From Streptomyces sp. Ag109_O5-1 (GTDB taxonomy: Bacteria > Actinomycetota > Actinomycetes > Streptomycetales > Streptomycetaceae), in assembly GCF_003814875.1 (NCBI RefSeq), contig NZ_RKQF01000001.1, forward strand, positions 2,976,001-3,040,000: a DNA stretch of 64,000 nucleotides, in the 5' to 3' direction. The notes beneath the pieces were generated by a model, which was not told where the DNA came from, did not search any database, and saw only the letters and a list, made by a program, of their open reading frames with translations. Positions 10,701-17,960 of this stretch are shown one piece after another. Each line of letters opens with the position of its first letter. The first letter of the stretch is position 1. A program made the translations under genes and the position numbers.

Positions 10701-11205
10701 CCAGGCCGTCTTCACCCGCGAACTGAACGGCAACGGCGACGGCACGAGAGGACTTGCGGAGCCGGACCGGGACATCGCCGCCCTCACGGAGTCCGGTCGT
10801 GCCTACGCCGAGCGGCTCGCGCGTTGCTGCCGGGCCAACCTCGCCGCCATGGCCGGGCACCGGCTGCCGCGGCTGCGCCGGACGCCCGCCGCCGTTTGGC
10901 TGGCGACGCGCCCCGTGGGTGAGGCCGCGCTCGCGCCCGAGCCGACCGCACCCGGTGCCTGGGACGCCCATCTGCCGTCGCCGTACCGGCTGCACCACGT
11001 CGACGCCGACCACTACCAGATCGTCACCGAGCCCCACGTCCAGGCGATCGCCGCCGCTCTCACCGAGCCCTCGCCCGACACCCTCGCCGAAGCCACACCC
11101 GCCGCCCCTGCCGAGAACCCGTCCGCCACCGCCGCCGAACCCCCACCCGCAGGCCTCGCCGAACCCCCGCCCGGCACTCGGCCGCAGCCCGTCGGACGGA
11201 TCTGA
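1717..11205 (+). CDS. Hybrid NRPS-PKS megasynthase, A-PCP-C-A-PCP-KS-KR-ACP-TE, no acyltransferase
   Basis: A 3162-residue assembly line. A1 has FYTSGSTGRPKG near residue 168; its hand-read ten-position code is about DAFFLGVTFK (Val/Ile-like). PCP1 has GGDSLKAL near 570. The C domain has the intact motif HHAAVDGWS near 754. A2 has FTSGSTGTPKG near 1230 and code about DVQFVAHVVK (proline-like). PCP2 has GATSLDL near 1619. The KS runs from ~1690, with the active Cys in ACSSSLAG (~1843), EAHGTGT (~1977) and KSQIGHLG (~2045). No AT motif (GHSxG) lies between KS and KR, so malonyl loading must come in trans. The KR has GGTGGIG (~2541) and YAAAN (~2675). The ACP has GADSLTLL (~2811) and the TE has GWSFGAW (~2950). 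Known family logic predicts an aminoacyl-Pro chain extended by two carbons and reduced to a beta-hydroxy acid. Linkers are rich in simple repeats, and a Pro/Ala-rich tail follows the TE. Confidence 0.95.
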   Translation: MTDRTAPSEASAASDTSDASHASHASALAEAVLAQARRTPSAVAVEDGGRLLDYAELDLLSGRVAAQLRERGVGAGQSVAVCLPRSWRLVCVMLGIRRAGATVVPLDRLSPPDRQRHILDDSGAVAVVHDGTTEYVHGIDADALLAPAAEPVAVQSSTGGGDPTGFLFYTSGSTGRPKGVEVTDAGVLRLARPGWLGPHPGARFACLSNPAFDALSFEVWAPLLTGGVCVVLDDSEVHSPQRFAAAVRERRVDTLFITVALFNTVVDKVPGCFAGAARVLVGGERLDPRAIRAWYDANPDSATVLHNVYGPTEATTFALCHPIPRDFDGDSIPIGTPLPGTGVLLRTPDGRTAEDGEVAELLLSGTALARGYRNLPELTERSFVRLDDASGGSGTPRRWYRTGDLVRRDDDGRVVYVGRADRQVKVRGFRIEPGEVEQGILALPAVRHAHVCTRRDAADRNELLAFLVLGDDGLSYADYERHLATALPPYMRPHHTHLVAELPLTANGKVDQAALLRDTDTDTGTGTPWRGGREDAVPVTAGQRPVLELAEEILGVGGLRPDDRWIPSGGDSLKALRFRFEILERYGVDLPQDLVLRADLAALADAVRSAPADCRPPVPPAPDATDATTAPATSEQERLWLLHRRDPDDRSYDVPLVFRVQGAVDPSALRRALRSLVERHPALRTRMVPAPDGLLQRTEAPYDPWQPLDVREGEPWQETADRFFAHRFDLTEPQMLRAGWAERTDGGLLLLQLHHAAVDGWSLNLLFRDLTDAYANAGHANTGDSGRPAPAVGPLDLARWQRDWRATPAYEHQRVRLRDHYADGVDPSPALPEPEPAPTSSARPRARLLRTSLDLVRRTALDRRAAELGLTRFQVLVSAFGASLYGVTGQARPLVAAPVANRPRPEFAESVGMFANTVLLGLALRPDDSLRTQLTTHADTVRRVLEGQEVLLADVLADVFAGPAFRDRTPLFDYLFVLENTEFSALRLADCAIEPLWPEPTGAKCALTLSVVEHESGFDCLWEYRDDFGAERAEAAARLFRRALDRLTGDGDGDISLRELVIAHRESAPAHGRALEPDFTTVAEGFARQVARTPDAPAVTLGGTTLTYAELDAQANELASLLRPPADPAAPASVALYLQPSVEHVVALLAAARLNLTVVPLDPAYPPALLRHVLDHAAPLCVLTGADGLDVLATIAPPSLPRHVVTLAAAPTARPVPYRHRGLRPLYTLFTSGSTGTPKGVQVPDRTLCNLLTWQRAEGGLERPAVTQQFAMLSFDVSFQEILTTLCSGGELRLVRPAWRQDMPTLLRQLESGGAERIFLPYVALQLLAEHGVRAGVFPSRLRDVVTAGEQLVCTDAIRRWIAGLPGGARLFNHYGPTETHVVSGLCLEGDPAGWPTRPAIGRPVAGAVLRVVDEGGLPVPPGVTGDLLIGGRMAGRCYLGDPAEHRDRFVDDPELGVLYRTGDRARFDERGLLHYAGRDDGQVKLGGHRLELGQVEAALLGCPGVVNAVAGMLDGRLVAVLQCRGEDPDPADLTRHLAGLLPAYVRVARFRLVPDLPRTPSGKLDRRAALTAPGRELGAGGREVAGLSALERRLAELFRAATGRRVAVDERFFDAGATSLDLMRFQLRCAGEGDLPFSVPDLFEHVTLRALARLVTDDDGSARDTPAGRSTRPTRPTRPEAGRADEPVAVVGMAVRLPGAPDLAAFWDLVVSGRRGIEHFAADDGRVGARSQLAGLLAFDPGRFTISPHEARLMDPQQRHLLMNCAEALAHAGIGDPARLRVGLVASCGENTYFQRMLREGDPDRLPDAFRLALHHEKDFLATKAAYHLGLTGPAFTLQSACSSSLAGVHIAAGMLRQGDAEVMLVGGVLVDTELTDGYTYRPQHIFSPDGHCRPFSADAEGTVGASGTGVVVLKPLAAARRDGDTVYAVITGSGLNNDGAGKLGYSAPSLPGQRAAIRAALDRSGRDGTAVGYVEAHGTGTRLGDPVEAAALRQAYGLVADTRGADKSTADTRAADALGADAQAADALGADARVALSSVKSQIGHLGAAAGVVGLVRAVLAVHHGVVPPTADFDRLNPEIDDGPFRIPVAAEPWPAVPTRVAGVSSFGIGGTNAHVVLEQAVPAPVPVPDDRLAAVPLPCLVLSGASEAAVHADGRRIADYLSARPEAYPQVLRHLQAGRPALSRRAAAVCPDAASAVAWLRALPTVTAPPAQDAPAAAEGRDPHALAEAWAAGRTVVWPSAGPAPAPWDFPPPAFDTAEYDFPRAPEEPSGISRLPAAQWLHQPLWTRSRRARTGTPVSRRTAVVVTGPGQDGESWRFLERHYVRVVTVRAGQGLARIGVDRYEADVADPGRLAALLDRLTGAGEPAVDWLHALPLALDGGPTVSTLEKAEWACLDTVAALALALADRPEPERPRVWLLSQRAQPVTGTVHTPEAGLLAGALEVPRRELGVTLRWADLPGPHPAAWAAHLPDLLLDDTAAHRVTDTTGSTAGSTAGHTPADRATALRDGFWWHRTTLPVPAGEPPRPVTPPGTHLILGGTGGIGATLAASLLRHPGNRVVLVARGTEVPAVLREFGRRVTLVTADLAAEEPPAVADRLAPLLDGLAGIVHAAGTAAGGLLARRVPAVGRRTTAAKLRGALLVELLVAEHAPDYVLYCSSAAAEFGGAGQFDYAAANACLDAYAHRAVPGGDATVRMSVGWDAWRDVGMAQRHADRADARHREHLAVALTPEEGTAVFERALRLQLPYLMVGTTDLTAARAFYEPIATDGPPARAQGDAGTEITGLLRSLLGVDTVDPEAPLYDLGADSLTLLELLDEIKRRHGADIELSRLSHRVSLAEILGHVGDGARPGRTGTVSQGTVDVEVWQRGAGPYVLCLVHPVGGDIQAYRPLVSALPDDITVCLIADPGLRDPGLPDRSIDERAAHYLAAVRQEFPEPERRLRLAGWSFGAWTALSMAALAEAEGRPVTALHLLDPPPPGAGHRLAGYDEEQIQAVFTRELNGNGDGTRGLAEPDRDIAALTESGRAYAERLARCCRANLAAMAGHRLPRLRRTPAAVWLATRPVGEAALAPEPTAPGAWDAHLPSPYRLHHVDADHYQIVTEPHVQAIAAALTEPSPDTLAEATPAAPAENPSATAAEPPPAGLAEPPPGTRPQPVGRI
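7761..7820 (+). repeat. 30-bp tandem duplication inside the ketosynthase coding region
   Basis: Two adjacent 30-bp units starting GGCGGCGGACGCGCTGGGTG (7761-7790 and 7791-7820) differ only in their last few bases. They encode an Ala/Asp-rich insertion of roughly 30 residues between the EAHGTGT and KSQIGH motifs of the KS. Most ketosynthases have a short loop there. The reading frame is kept. Confidence 0.85.
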
Positions 11206-11216
11206 GGAGGCCTCCC

Positions 11217-12359
<1,143 letters not shown>

Positions 12360-13054
12360 CTCCCACGCCGGCTGTGTCGGACGGGCCGCGCGGCAGGCCG
12401 GTCTGCCCTTCGTGGGCGGCCCGGTCGGCTCGGGACGCGACTTCCTCGGGCCCTTCCTCGACGTCGACGACGGTGACGGCGACCTGGTCTTCCGGGACGC
12501 GGAGACGCGGCGGCTGGTCCGGGAGTTCCTGGACGTGCTGGGCGTGACCGGGTTCGCGGGGCTCGGGGTACCGCTCGTGTGCACCTTCGGGCTGAGCGCC
12601 CACACCGTGGCCACCCGGCAGAACTGGGACATCCACCGCGACCGGCACGGCACCGTGCCCGAAGGGTTCCTGCGCAGCAAGCTGTTCGCCGGCCTGGTCC
12701 GGGCGGGAGTCCGCGGCGCGCTCGCCTTCTACGAGCACACGGCCGCCCTCGGACTGCGGGTGCTGGCCCCCCTGCCACCGCAGCGCGTCCCCGGCATGTC
12801 CGACCCGGCCGTGTTCTTCGCCGCCCAGGACGTCATCGGCGCCGAACTCGCCGCGCGCGGTGTGGAGATCGTCGACCTGCGCGCCCGCGTCACCGACGGC
12901 TCGGGGCGGCAGCGGCCGGCCTTCTGCCAGGCCGACGACACCATCCACGGCAACCTCGCCTTCGGCCGCCTTGTGGTCGCCGAGCTCCTCGACCGCGGGC
13001 TCTGAGCCCGCTCTCCACGCTCCCCTGTTTCCAAGGATTCCAAGGAGGTCCCTC

Positions 13055-13933
13055 ATGGAGGACTACGCACTGCGGGCCGTCGAACGGCTCACCACCCGCC
13101 CCGCCGAGCCCTACGACACCCTCTCCGTCGCCCCGATCACCCCGGTGCTGGGCGCCGAGGTCACCGGCCTCGACCTCTCCCGTGAGCTGACGCCCCAGCA
13201 GGAGAAGGAGCTCAAGCACGCGTTCCACACCCACCATGTGCTGGTCTTCCGCGACCAGGACCTGACCCCCGAGGAACACAAGCGGTTCGCGGGCGTCTTC
13301 GGTGAACTGCACCCGGTCGCCCTCGCGGCCGAGGGATCCGATCCGCACATCCTGGAGATCAAGGCGGACAAGGACTCCAAGGCGGTCGCCGGCAACGGCT
13401 GGCACTCCGACGGCACCGCCGACGCCGAGCCCTCCCTGGGTTCGATGCTGTACATCACGACGATCCCCGAGGGCGGCAGCGGCGGCGACACCCTGTTCGC
13501 CAACATGCACCTGGCCTACGAGCTGCTCTCCCCCGCCCTGCGCGGCTTCCTGGACGGTCTGACCGCTGTCCACGACGGCGCGAAGCCCTGGACGGACGCC
13601 GGGCTGACCCCGCCGGCCGAGTACGACGTACCGCGCACCGAACAGCCGGTCGTGGTCCGCCATCCGGAGACCGGCCGCAAGCTGCTGTTCGTCAACTCGC
13701 CCTACACCTCGCACATCACGCAGTTGTCGCGCGCCGAGAGCGACGCCCTGCTGGCGATGCTGTACGCGCACATCGCCCGGACCCCGCTGCTGCACTGCCG
13801 GGTGCGCTGGCAGGAACGCACCCTGGTCTTCTGGGACAACCGCAGCGTCCAGCACCACGCCGTGTGGGACTACTTCCCGCACACCCGTCAGGGCCGCCGC
13901 GTGGCGATCGACGGCACGAGTCTGCACGCCTGA
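13055..13933 (+). CDS. TauD/TfdA-family Fe(II)/2-oxoglutarate dioxygenase
   Basis: The protein has 292 residues. ATG 13055 follows a clear AAGGAGG site seven bases upstream. It is a cupin-type dioxygenase: the HxD iron ligands are in GNGWHSDGTAD, the distal His is in SVQHHAVWDY, and the 2-oxoglutarate-binding Arg is in HTRQGRRVAIDG near the C-terminus. All three ligands are present, so it should be active. N-terminal residues PVLGAEVTGLDLSRELT and VLVFRDQDLTPEEH are typical of the family. Enzymes of this group hydroxylate or desaturate amino-acid-derived substrates. In this cluster the plausible substrate is the proline (or branched aliphatic residue) while free, carrier-bound or in the finished product. 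A TauD gene beside two NRPS genes is a shared feature of detoxin/rimosamide-type clusters. Confidence 0.92.
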   Translation: MEDYALRAVERLTTRPAEPYDTLSVAPITPVLGAEVTGLDLSRELTPQQEKELKHAFHTHHVLVFRDQDLTPEEHKRFAGVFGELHPVALAAEGSDPHILEIKADKDSKAVAGNGWHSDGTADAEPSLGSMLYITTIPEGGSGGDTLFANMHLAYELLSPALRGFLDGLTAVHDGAKPWTDAGLTPPAEYDVPRTEQPVVVRHPETGRKLLFVNSPYTSHITQLSRAESDALLAMLYAHIARTPLLHCRVRWQERTLVFWDNRSVQHHAVWDYFPHTRQGRRVAIDGTSLHA

Positions 13934-13955
13934 CCGGGCCGGAGGGAAAGCGGAC

Positions 13956-14687
13956 ATGGCGCACACTGCTTCGACGACGGCCGACGCGATGGAGGCCTTC
14001 CGCACCGCGCTGCGGGCCCAGACCGCCGAGCCTCCGCCTGCGACCGAGGCACCCACCTGGCTGTGGCGGCTCGCCACCGCCCTCCACGGGGAGCTCCCGC
14101 CACCCGACGCGGACGCCTGGGCGACCCGCCTGCGCGACCTGCTCCGCACGGCGGGCGCACCGGCCGGGCTGCGGGCCGTGCACGTCTGGCAGACGGACAC
14201 CGTCCTGCCGCTGCTCGCGGAGGCGGTGGACATCGACACGGCCGCGTCGGCGGACCTGCACCGCGCGGCGGCACGGGGCGCCACGGCCGACCGCGACACC
14301 TGGCGGGCGGCTCTCCACCCGGTGCTGCTGTGCCTGCACGAGGCCGCCTACGACCGCGCGTCCGCCTACGCCGAGGGGCACGCGGGCGCCCGGGACTACG
14401 CGCTGGCCAACGGCCACTCGGCGGCCGAGGCCGACGCGTACGGCCATGAGTACGCGCGGCTCAGCAGCGGGGCGAACGCCCGCGCCTTCGCCGAGACCCA
14501 CGCGGAGGCGCTGGGCCCGGCGCTCGCGGCGGCGTACGCGGCCGACGACTGCCCGGCCTATGCCGACACGTATCCGGGAGCACAGGTGAGGGCGGTCGTA
14601 CGCGCCTCGACCGCACGGGACGACGGATCGGCCGCACAACACCTGGCCGAGGGACTCCTCACGGCGCTGACGGCGCCGCGGCGATGA
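13956..14687 (+). CDS. Alanine-rich helical protein of unknown function, end of the biosynthetic operon
   Basis: The protein has 243 residues. ATG 13956 lies 22 bases after the dioxygenase stop with a GGAGGG site. Composition is strongly Ala/Arg/Asp biased, with Ala/Tyr/His periodicity in residues ~125-215 (YAEGHAGARDYALANGHS and similar), which suggests stacked amphipathic helices. No catalytic motif, membrane segment or signal peptide is visible. It vaguely recalls small proteins labelled SpcZ in some actinomycete clusters; that is memory and not checked. It is co-directional with and tightly spaced to the NRPS genes, so it is probably part of the operon. The DNA just after its stop is the broken edge of an unrelated transporter gene. 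Confidence 0.7.
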   Translation: MAHTASTTADAMEAFRTALRAQTAEPPPATEAPTWLWRLATALHGELPPPDADAWATRLRDLLRTAGAPAGLRAVHVWQTDTVLPLLAEAVDIDTAASADLHRAAARGATADRDTWRAALHPVLLCLHEAAYDRASAYAEGHAGARDYALANGHSAAEADAYGHEYARLSSGANARAFAETHAEALGPALAAAYAADDCPAYADTYPGAQVRAVVRASTARDDGSAAQHLAEGLLTALTAPRR

Positions 14688-15414
14688 CCACGGCGACCTC
14701 GTGCTGCAACGGGCGGGCCCGGCCGTCTACGAGAAGTGGGCACTGGACTCGGGTCCGACCCAGTGGTGGCGGAGCACTCCGGTGCGCTCCGCCTGGGAGG
14801 CGTGGGTCAAGCTGCTCGGGGAGGACCGGACCGCGGCCAGGCATGCCCTGCTCACCGACCATCGTGGCGCCTCGGGCGGCCACGGGCTGCTGTTCGACGG
14901 CTGGGGCGGGTGCAAGCTGGAGCACCAGGGCTCCTTCGCCCGCTCCTTCTACGCGTCCGACGCACCGCAGGCGCGCCTGACGGACTCCGCCCCGCTGCTG
15001 CCCGGCGGCGGCCGGGTCCGGGCCCACGAGGTCACCGGTGACTTCGCGGCGTTGTTCAGCGGCAGCCCCCAGGCCAGGACGCTGATCGGGAAACTGGCCT
15101 CGAAGGAGGGCCAGCAGAAGTGGGCCCATCTGGGCGTCTTCTCGGCGAACCGCCAGGTGACATCGGAGGACGGCGCGATCGAACGCGAGATCTCCGAGCG
15201 GCTCCGCACGGGCCCGCGCTGTCTGGACGCCTCGGACGTCATGGCACCGGCCGTACGGGACGCGTTCTACGGGGCCGTCCTGGAGACCATCGCGAGGGTC
15301 GCCGAGCGCCAGAACCCCGACATCCCGGGCCTCCTCCAGGACGTGCAGCGGGTGCAGGACGCCCAGGGCCCCCACGGCAGGGCGGCTCCGAGGACGGTGT
15401 GCAGTATGCGGTGA
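14686..15414 (+). pseudogene. Truncated ABC sugar transporter substrate-binding protein (C-terminal part only)
   Basis: The frame reads DHGDLVLQRAGPAVYEKW and continues through GASGGHGLLFDGWGGC and FSANRQVTSEDG to a stop at 15414. These match the second lobe of extracellular solute-binding proteins for oligosaccharide ABC importers (usually ~430 residues). Only ~240 residues remain; the signal peptide, lipobox and first lobe are missing. Homology starts immediately at the stop codon of the preceding cluster gene, so the natural-product cluster (or a deletion) has replaced the 5' half. No ribosome site is evident. It is probably not functional. Confidence 0.72.
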
Positions 15415-15418
15415 GCCG

Positions 15419-15628
15419 TCAGGCGCTCAACTCCCCGCCTTTCACGGCGGAGACGAAGGCCGACCATCCCTCGGCCGGGAACGCGATCGCGTGACCGTGC
15501 GGGTTCTTGCTGTCGCGAACGGGGACGACGGTGGCGAAGTCGTCGGACACCTCGACGCACGCGCCACCGTCCTGGTTGCTGTAAGTGCTCTTGCGCCACG
15601 AAGCAGCGTTCAGGTCGACGATTCGCAA
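15419..15628 (-). CDS. DUF397 domain protein
   Basis: The protein has 69 residues and a typical DUF397 pattern: WRKSTYSNQDGGACVEV at the N-terminus and VPVRDSKNPHG followed by FPAEGWSAFV. In Streptomyces such proteins are encoded right behind a helix-turn-helix/DUF5753 regulator and act with it as a partner or antagonist. Here the start codon overlaps the end of the regulator gene by 19 bases, the standard arrangement. Confidence 0.92.
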   Translation of the reverse strand: MRIVDLNAASWRKSTYSNQDGGACVEVSDDFATVVPVRDSKNPHGHAIAFPAEGWSAFVSAVKGGELSA

Positions 15629-16452
15629 GGTACCTCCTCCAACTTGCGCAGAATGTGCTTCCGCGACTCAACTGGGGACAACGCCAGGTCGCGTACTGAA
15701 TCGTATGCCTTCTGCAAGCGCACAACTGATGTGGACTCCTCGATCAGTTCACCCCTGTAGCCGTTCTCCGTGTAGGCCACCGTCCGGCCGTCCGGCAGCA
15801 GCAGGTACCAGAGGTCGAAGCCCATCAGGGCATGCAGGCCTGCGCTGTTCGGCAGCACGTGGACGGTCACGTTCTCACGCTCCGCGATATCCAGGAGGTG
15901 TTCCAGCTGGGCACCCCACTCCCCCGCGGCTCGCAGCGGTGTCTGCAGAACGGCCTCCGAGAGGATCGTCCGGAACGACGGCGCTCCCTCCCCCTCCAGC
16001 AACTCCCGCCGCCCCATGCGCGCCTCGACCTGCTGCTCCAGTTCCTCGCCCTTGAGGCCACCCACTGCCAGGAGTTCCCGCGCATACCCCGGCGTCTGCA
16101 ACAGCCCCGGCAGCACACTCACCGCGAAGTGGCACAGGCCGACCGCCATGTCCTCCAGAGCCATGTATTCCCGGTACTGCTCGCGGAACTGCGTCTTGTC
16201 CGCCCGCGCCAGCTCCCACAACGCCAGCAACAGCCCGGGCGTCCCGTAATAGTCGTCCAGCGCCTGGACGACTTCCGGACCTCCCAGCGTCTCCCCCTTC
16301 TCCATCTTCCCGAACAGGGAACAGTCCCAGCCCAGCCGTTCGCCGAGCTGCCGCAGGCTGACCCCCTTCTGCGCCCGCAACTCCCGCAGCTCCTCCGCGA
16401 ACCGTTGACGCGGCTCCTGGCTGCGGCCCGTGACGACTCGCCGTTGCGGCAT
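15610..16452 (-). CDS. XRE-family regulator with DUF5753 domain
   Basis: The protein has 280 residues when started at ATG 16452, which has GAAGGGGGT upstream. The N-terminal helix-turn-helix is RELRAQKGVSLRQLGERLG (residues ~25-45). It is followed by the DUF5753 block with AVSVLPGLLQTPGYARELL and the late DLWYLLLPDGRTVAYTE. The family regulates development or secondary metabolism together with DUF397 partners. There is no stop codon between this gene and the CapA-like gene upstream, so this segment is also the C-terminal part of a longer in-frame reading (see next entry). The independent ribosome site supports translation as a separate protein. Confidence 0.88.
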   Translation of the reverse strand: MPQRRVVTGRSQEPRQRFAEELRELRAQKGVSLRQLGERLGWDCSLFGKMEKGETLGGPEVVQALDDYYGTPGLLLALWELARADKTQFREQYREYMALEDMAVGLCHFAVSVLPGLLQTPGYARELLAVGGLKGEELEQQVEARMGRRELLEGEGAPSFRTILSEAVLQTPLRAAGEWGAQLEHLLDIAERENVTVHVLPNSAGLHALMGFDLWYLLLPDGRTVAYTENGYRGELIEESTSVVRLQKAYDSVRDLALSPVESRKHILRKLEEVPCESST

Positions 16453-17583
16453 GGCGACCCCCTTCCACCCCTGTAACTCTCCCGCTACGCAGCGTAGTAC
16501 GCCGTCGGACTCCACGGTGACGCGTACGCCGTGACTGATCCGGTCGAGGGTGTGGCGCAGCCAGCCACGGTCCTCGGCCGATGCGGGCTCCAGCCGCAAC
16601 CGCCGGACCTGGAACGGCACCATCCGCAGGCCGACGAGCCGGCCCGTGTCCGCGGCCAGCGTGACGAGGTGGGCGAGACGGAGGTCGTCGCGGTACTCCT
16701 CGTAGCCGGAGATGCCCTCGTAGTCGTCGATGAAGTCTCCGCAGCCGTACAGGATCGGCCGGTCACGGTACACCTCGACGGCGCGGGGGTGGTGACAGGA
16801 GTGCCCGTGGACGACGTCCACACCGCCGTCGACGAGGGCGTGCGCGAAGCGGACCTGGCTCCGGGGGACGAGGTAGCCCCAGTTGGAGCCCCAGTGCACG
16901 GACACGACCACCAGGTCACCGGCGCCCCGCGCCCGGCGCACGGCCGCGACCGCCTCCGCCGCCGAGGAGGCCGAGAGCTCGGGAACGTAGGCGACACCGG
17001 ACCGGTGCTCGGCCGCCGCCCAGTCGGCGGGGATGCCGCTGGATCCCGCCCCGAGGGCGAAGACCAGCAGGCGGCGGCCGTCACGGAGGGGGACCGCGGC
17101 GGGCGCGTACGCCTGCGCGGCGTCGCGTCCGGCGCCCGCCGTGCGCAGTCCGGCACGGTCCAGCGAGTCGAGCGTCTCCGTCAGACCGGAGCGGCCGAAG
17201 TCGAGTACGTGGTTGTTGGCCAGGACGCAGACGTCGGGCCGGGCCACCGTGAGTGCGGGCAGGTTGTCCGGGTGCATGCGGTAGTGGACCGCCTTCCCCG
17301 GGGCGAACGCGTCGCTGCGGGTCACCGATGTCTCCAGGTTCAGGACTCTCGCGTCCGGCGCGGTCTCCTCCAGGAACCGCAGCGCCTCGCCCCATGGCCA
17401 GGACGGGGCGACGGGAGCGGGGATCGGGCCGCCCGCGGACTCCGCGAGACGGACGTAGGACCGGGCGTCCCCGCCGTAGTCCTCCCGAAGGGCCGGATCA
17501 CCGGGGCTCGCGAGGATCTGGTCGACACCGCGCCCGAGCATCACATCGCCGCACAGGAACAGCGTCACCGTGCCGTCGCCCAT
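15610..17583 (-). CDS. CapA-family protein, reading in frame into the XRE regulator without a stop
   Basis: ATG 17583 has TGGAGG just upstream. The first ~365 residues are a CapA/PgsA-type metallophosphoesterase-like protein: FLCGDVMLGRGVD, VLNLETS, LANNHVLDFG, VVSVHWGSNWG and HGHSCHH are all present. Such proteins are associated with poly-gamma-glutamate or capsule synthesis, or act as stand-alone phosphoesterases. No signal peptide is present. The expected end is near 16490, but the frame continues through the intergenic stretch into the downstream regulator, giving 657 residues in all. A one-base shift near 16490 would produce a stop at the expected place. So this may be a real fusion, a recent stop-codon loss, or a sequencing slip. 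Confidence 0.7.
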   Translation of the reverse strand: MGDGTVTLFLCGDVMLGRGVDQILASPGDPALREDYGGDARSYVRLAESAGGPIPAPVAPSWPWGEALRFLEETAPDARVLNLETSVTRSDAFAPGKAVHYRMHPDNLPALTVARPDVCVLANNHVLDFGRSGLTETLDSLDRAGLRTAGAGRDAAQAYAPAAVPLRDGRRLLVFALGAGSSGIPADWAAAEHRSGVAYVPELSASSAAEAVAAVRRARGAGDLVVVSVHWGSNWGYLVPRSQVRFAHALVDGGVDVVHGHSCHHPRAVEVYRDRPILYGCGDFIDDYEGISGYEEYRDDLRLAHLVTLAADTGRLVGLRMVPFQVRRLRLEPASAEDRGWLRHTLDRISHGVRVTVESDGVLRCVAGELQGWKGVAMPQRRVVTGRSQEPRQRFAEELRELRAQKGVSLRQLGERLGWDCSLFGKMEKGETLGGPEVVQALDDYYGTPGLLLALWELARADKTQFREQYREYMALEDMAVGLCHFAVSVLPGLLQTPGYARELLAVGGLKGEELEQQVEARMGRRELLEGEGAPSFRTILSEAVLQTPLRAAGEWGAQLEHLLDIAERENVTVHVLPNSAGLHALMGFDLWYLLLPDGRTVAYTENGYRGELIEESTSVVRLQKAYDSVRDLALSPVESRKHILRKLEEVPCESST

Positions 17584-17631
17584 GCCTCCAGAGTACGGAC
17601 ATACCTTTGTTGGAACGTCATGACAAAGTGA

Positions 17632-17660
17632 TTGACATCCCCTGGGGGCGACCCCATAGT
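17632..17660 (+). promoter_or_regulatory. Sigma-70-like promoter of the sugar-binding protein gene
   Basis: TTGACA at 17632-17637 and CATAGT at 17655-17660 are separated by 17 bases. The LacI-type operator begins seven bases downstream, as expected for a repressed promoter. A second, weaker inverted repeat (CTTTGT at 17605 and ACAAAG at 17623) lies just upstream. Confidence 0.65.
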
Positions 17661-17666
17661 ACGAGT

Positions 17667-17695
17667 CACTAGAGCGCGCTAATAAAGCGCTCTAG
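17667..17695 (+). promoter_or_regulatory. LacI-type operator, copy 1
   Basis: CTAGAGCGC (17669-17677) and GCGCTCTAG (17687-17695) form a perfect 9-bp inverted repeat around nine bases. The 24 bases from 17667 match 22 of 24 bases at 20137-20160. Both copies flank a LacI-family gene and lie just after a -10 box. Confidence 0.72.
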
Positions 17696-17960
17696 CACCT
17701 GCACAGCCGTCGACGGTCGCACCCCTTGGCCGTCGGCACGGAGCTCCATCCCCGCCAGTGCGAGGCACCCGGTCGGCCACCGGTGCCCCTGCCCCCCACC
17801 GCCGGCGGTCCACCGCTCGCGCCGTGGCGAGGGCGGCTGTAATTCCCTCACCCGTCGACCGTCACACCCGGCGCCGGACCACCTGCTTCTCCTCCCCGTC
17901 ATTTCCAGCTCGTTCCGCTCCCCAGAGCCGATCCAGACCGCACAGCGAGGTGCAAGGGAC
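17696..17960 (+). other. Untranslated leader of the binding-protein gene
   Basis: About 265 bases between the operator and the start codon at 17961. I see no open frame with coding character. No riboswitch fold that I can name is present. A ribosome site (AAGGGAC) precedes the ATG. Confidence 0.4.

Noticed and set aside
1657..11037. Very long open frames on the minus strand across the NRPS-PKS genes
   Set aside because: They are antisense to motif-rich synthetase genes, show no family motifs and arise from the GC-rich codon bias that suppresses stops on the opposite strand.
16531..17631. Plus-strand frame opposite the CapA-like gene
   Set aside because: It has no recognisable domain and poor start context. 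The minus-strand frame has all CapA motifs and a good ribosome site.
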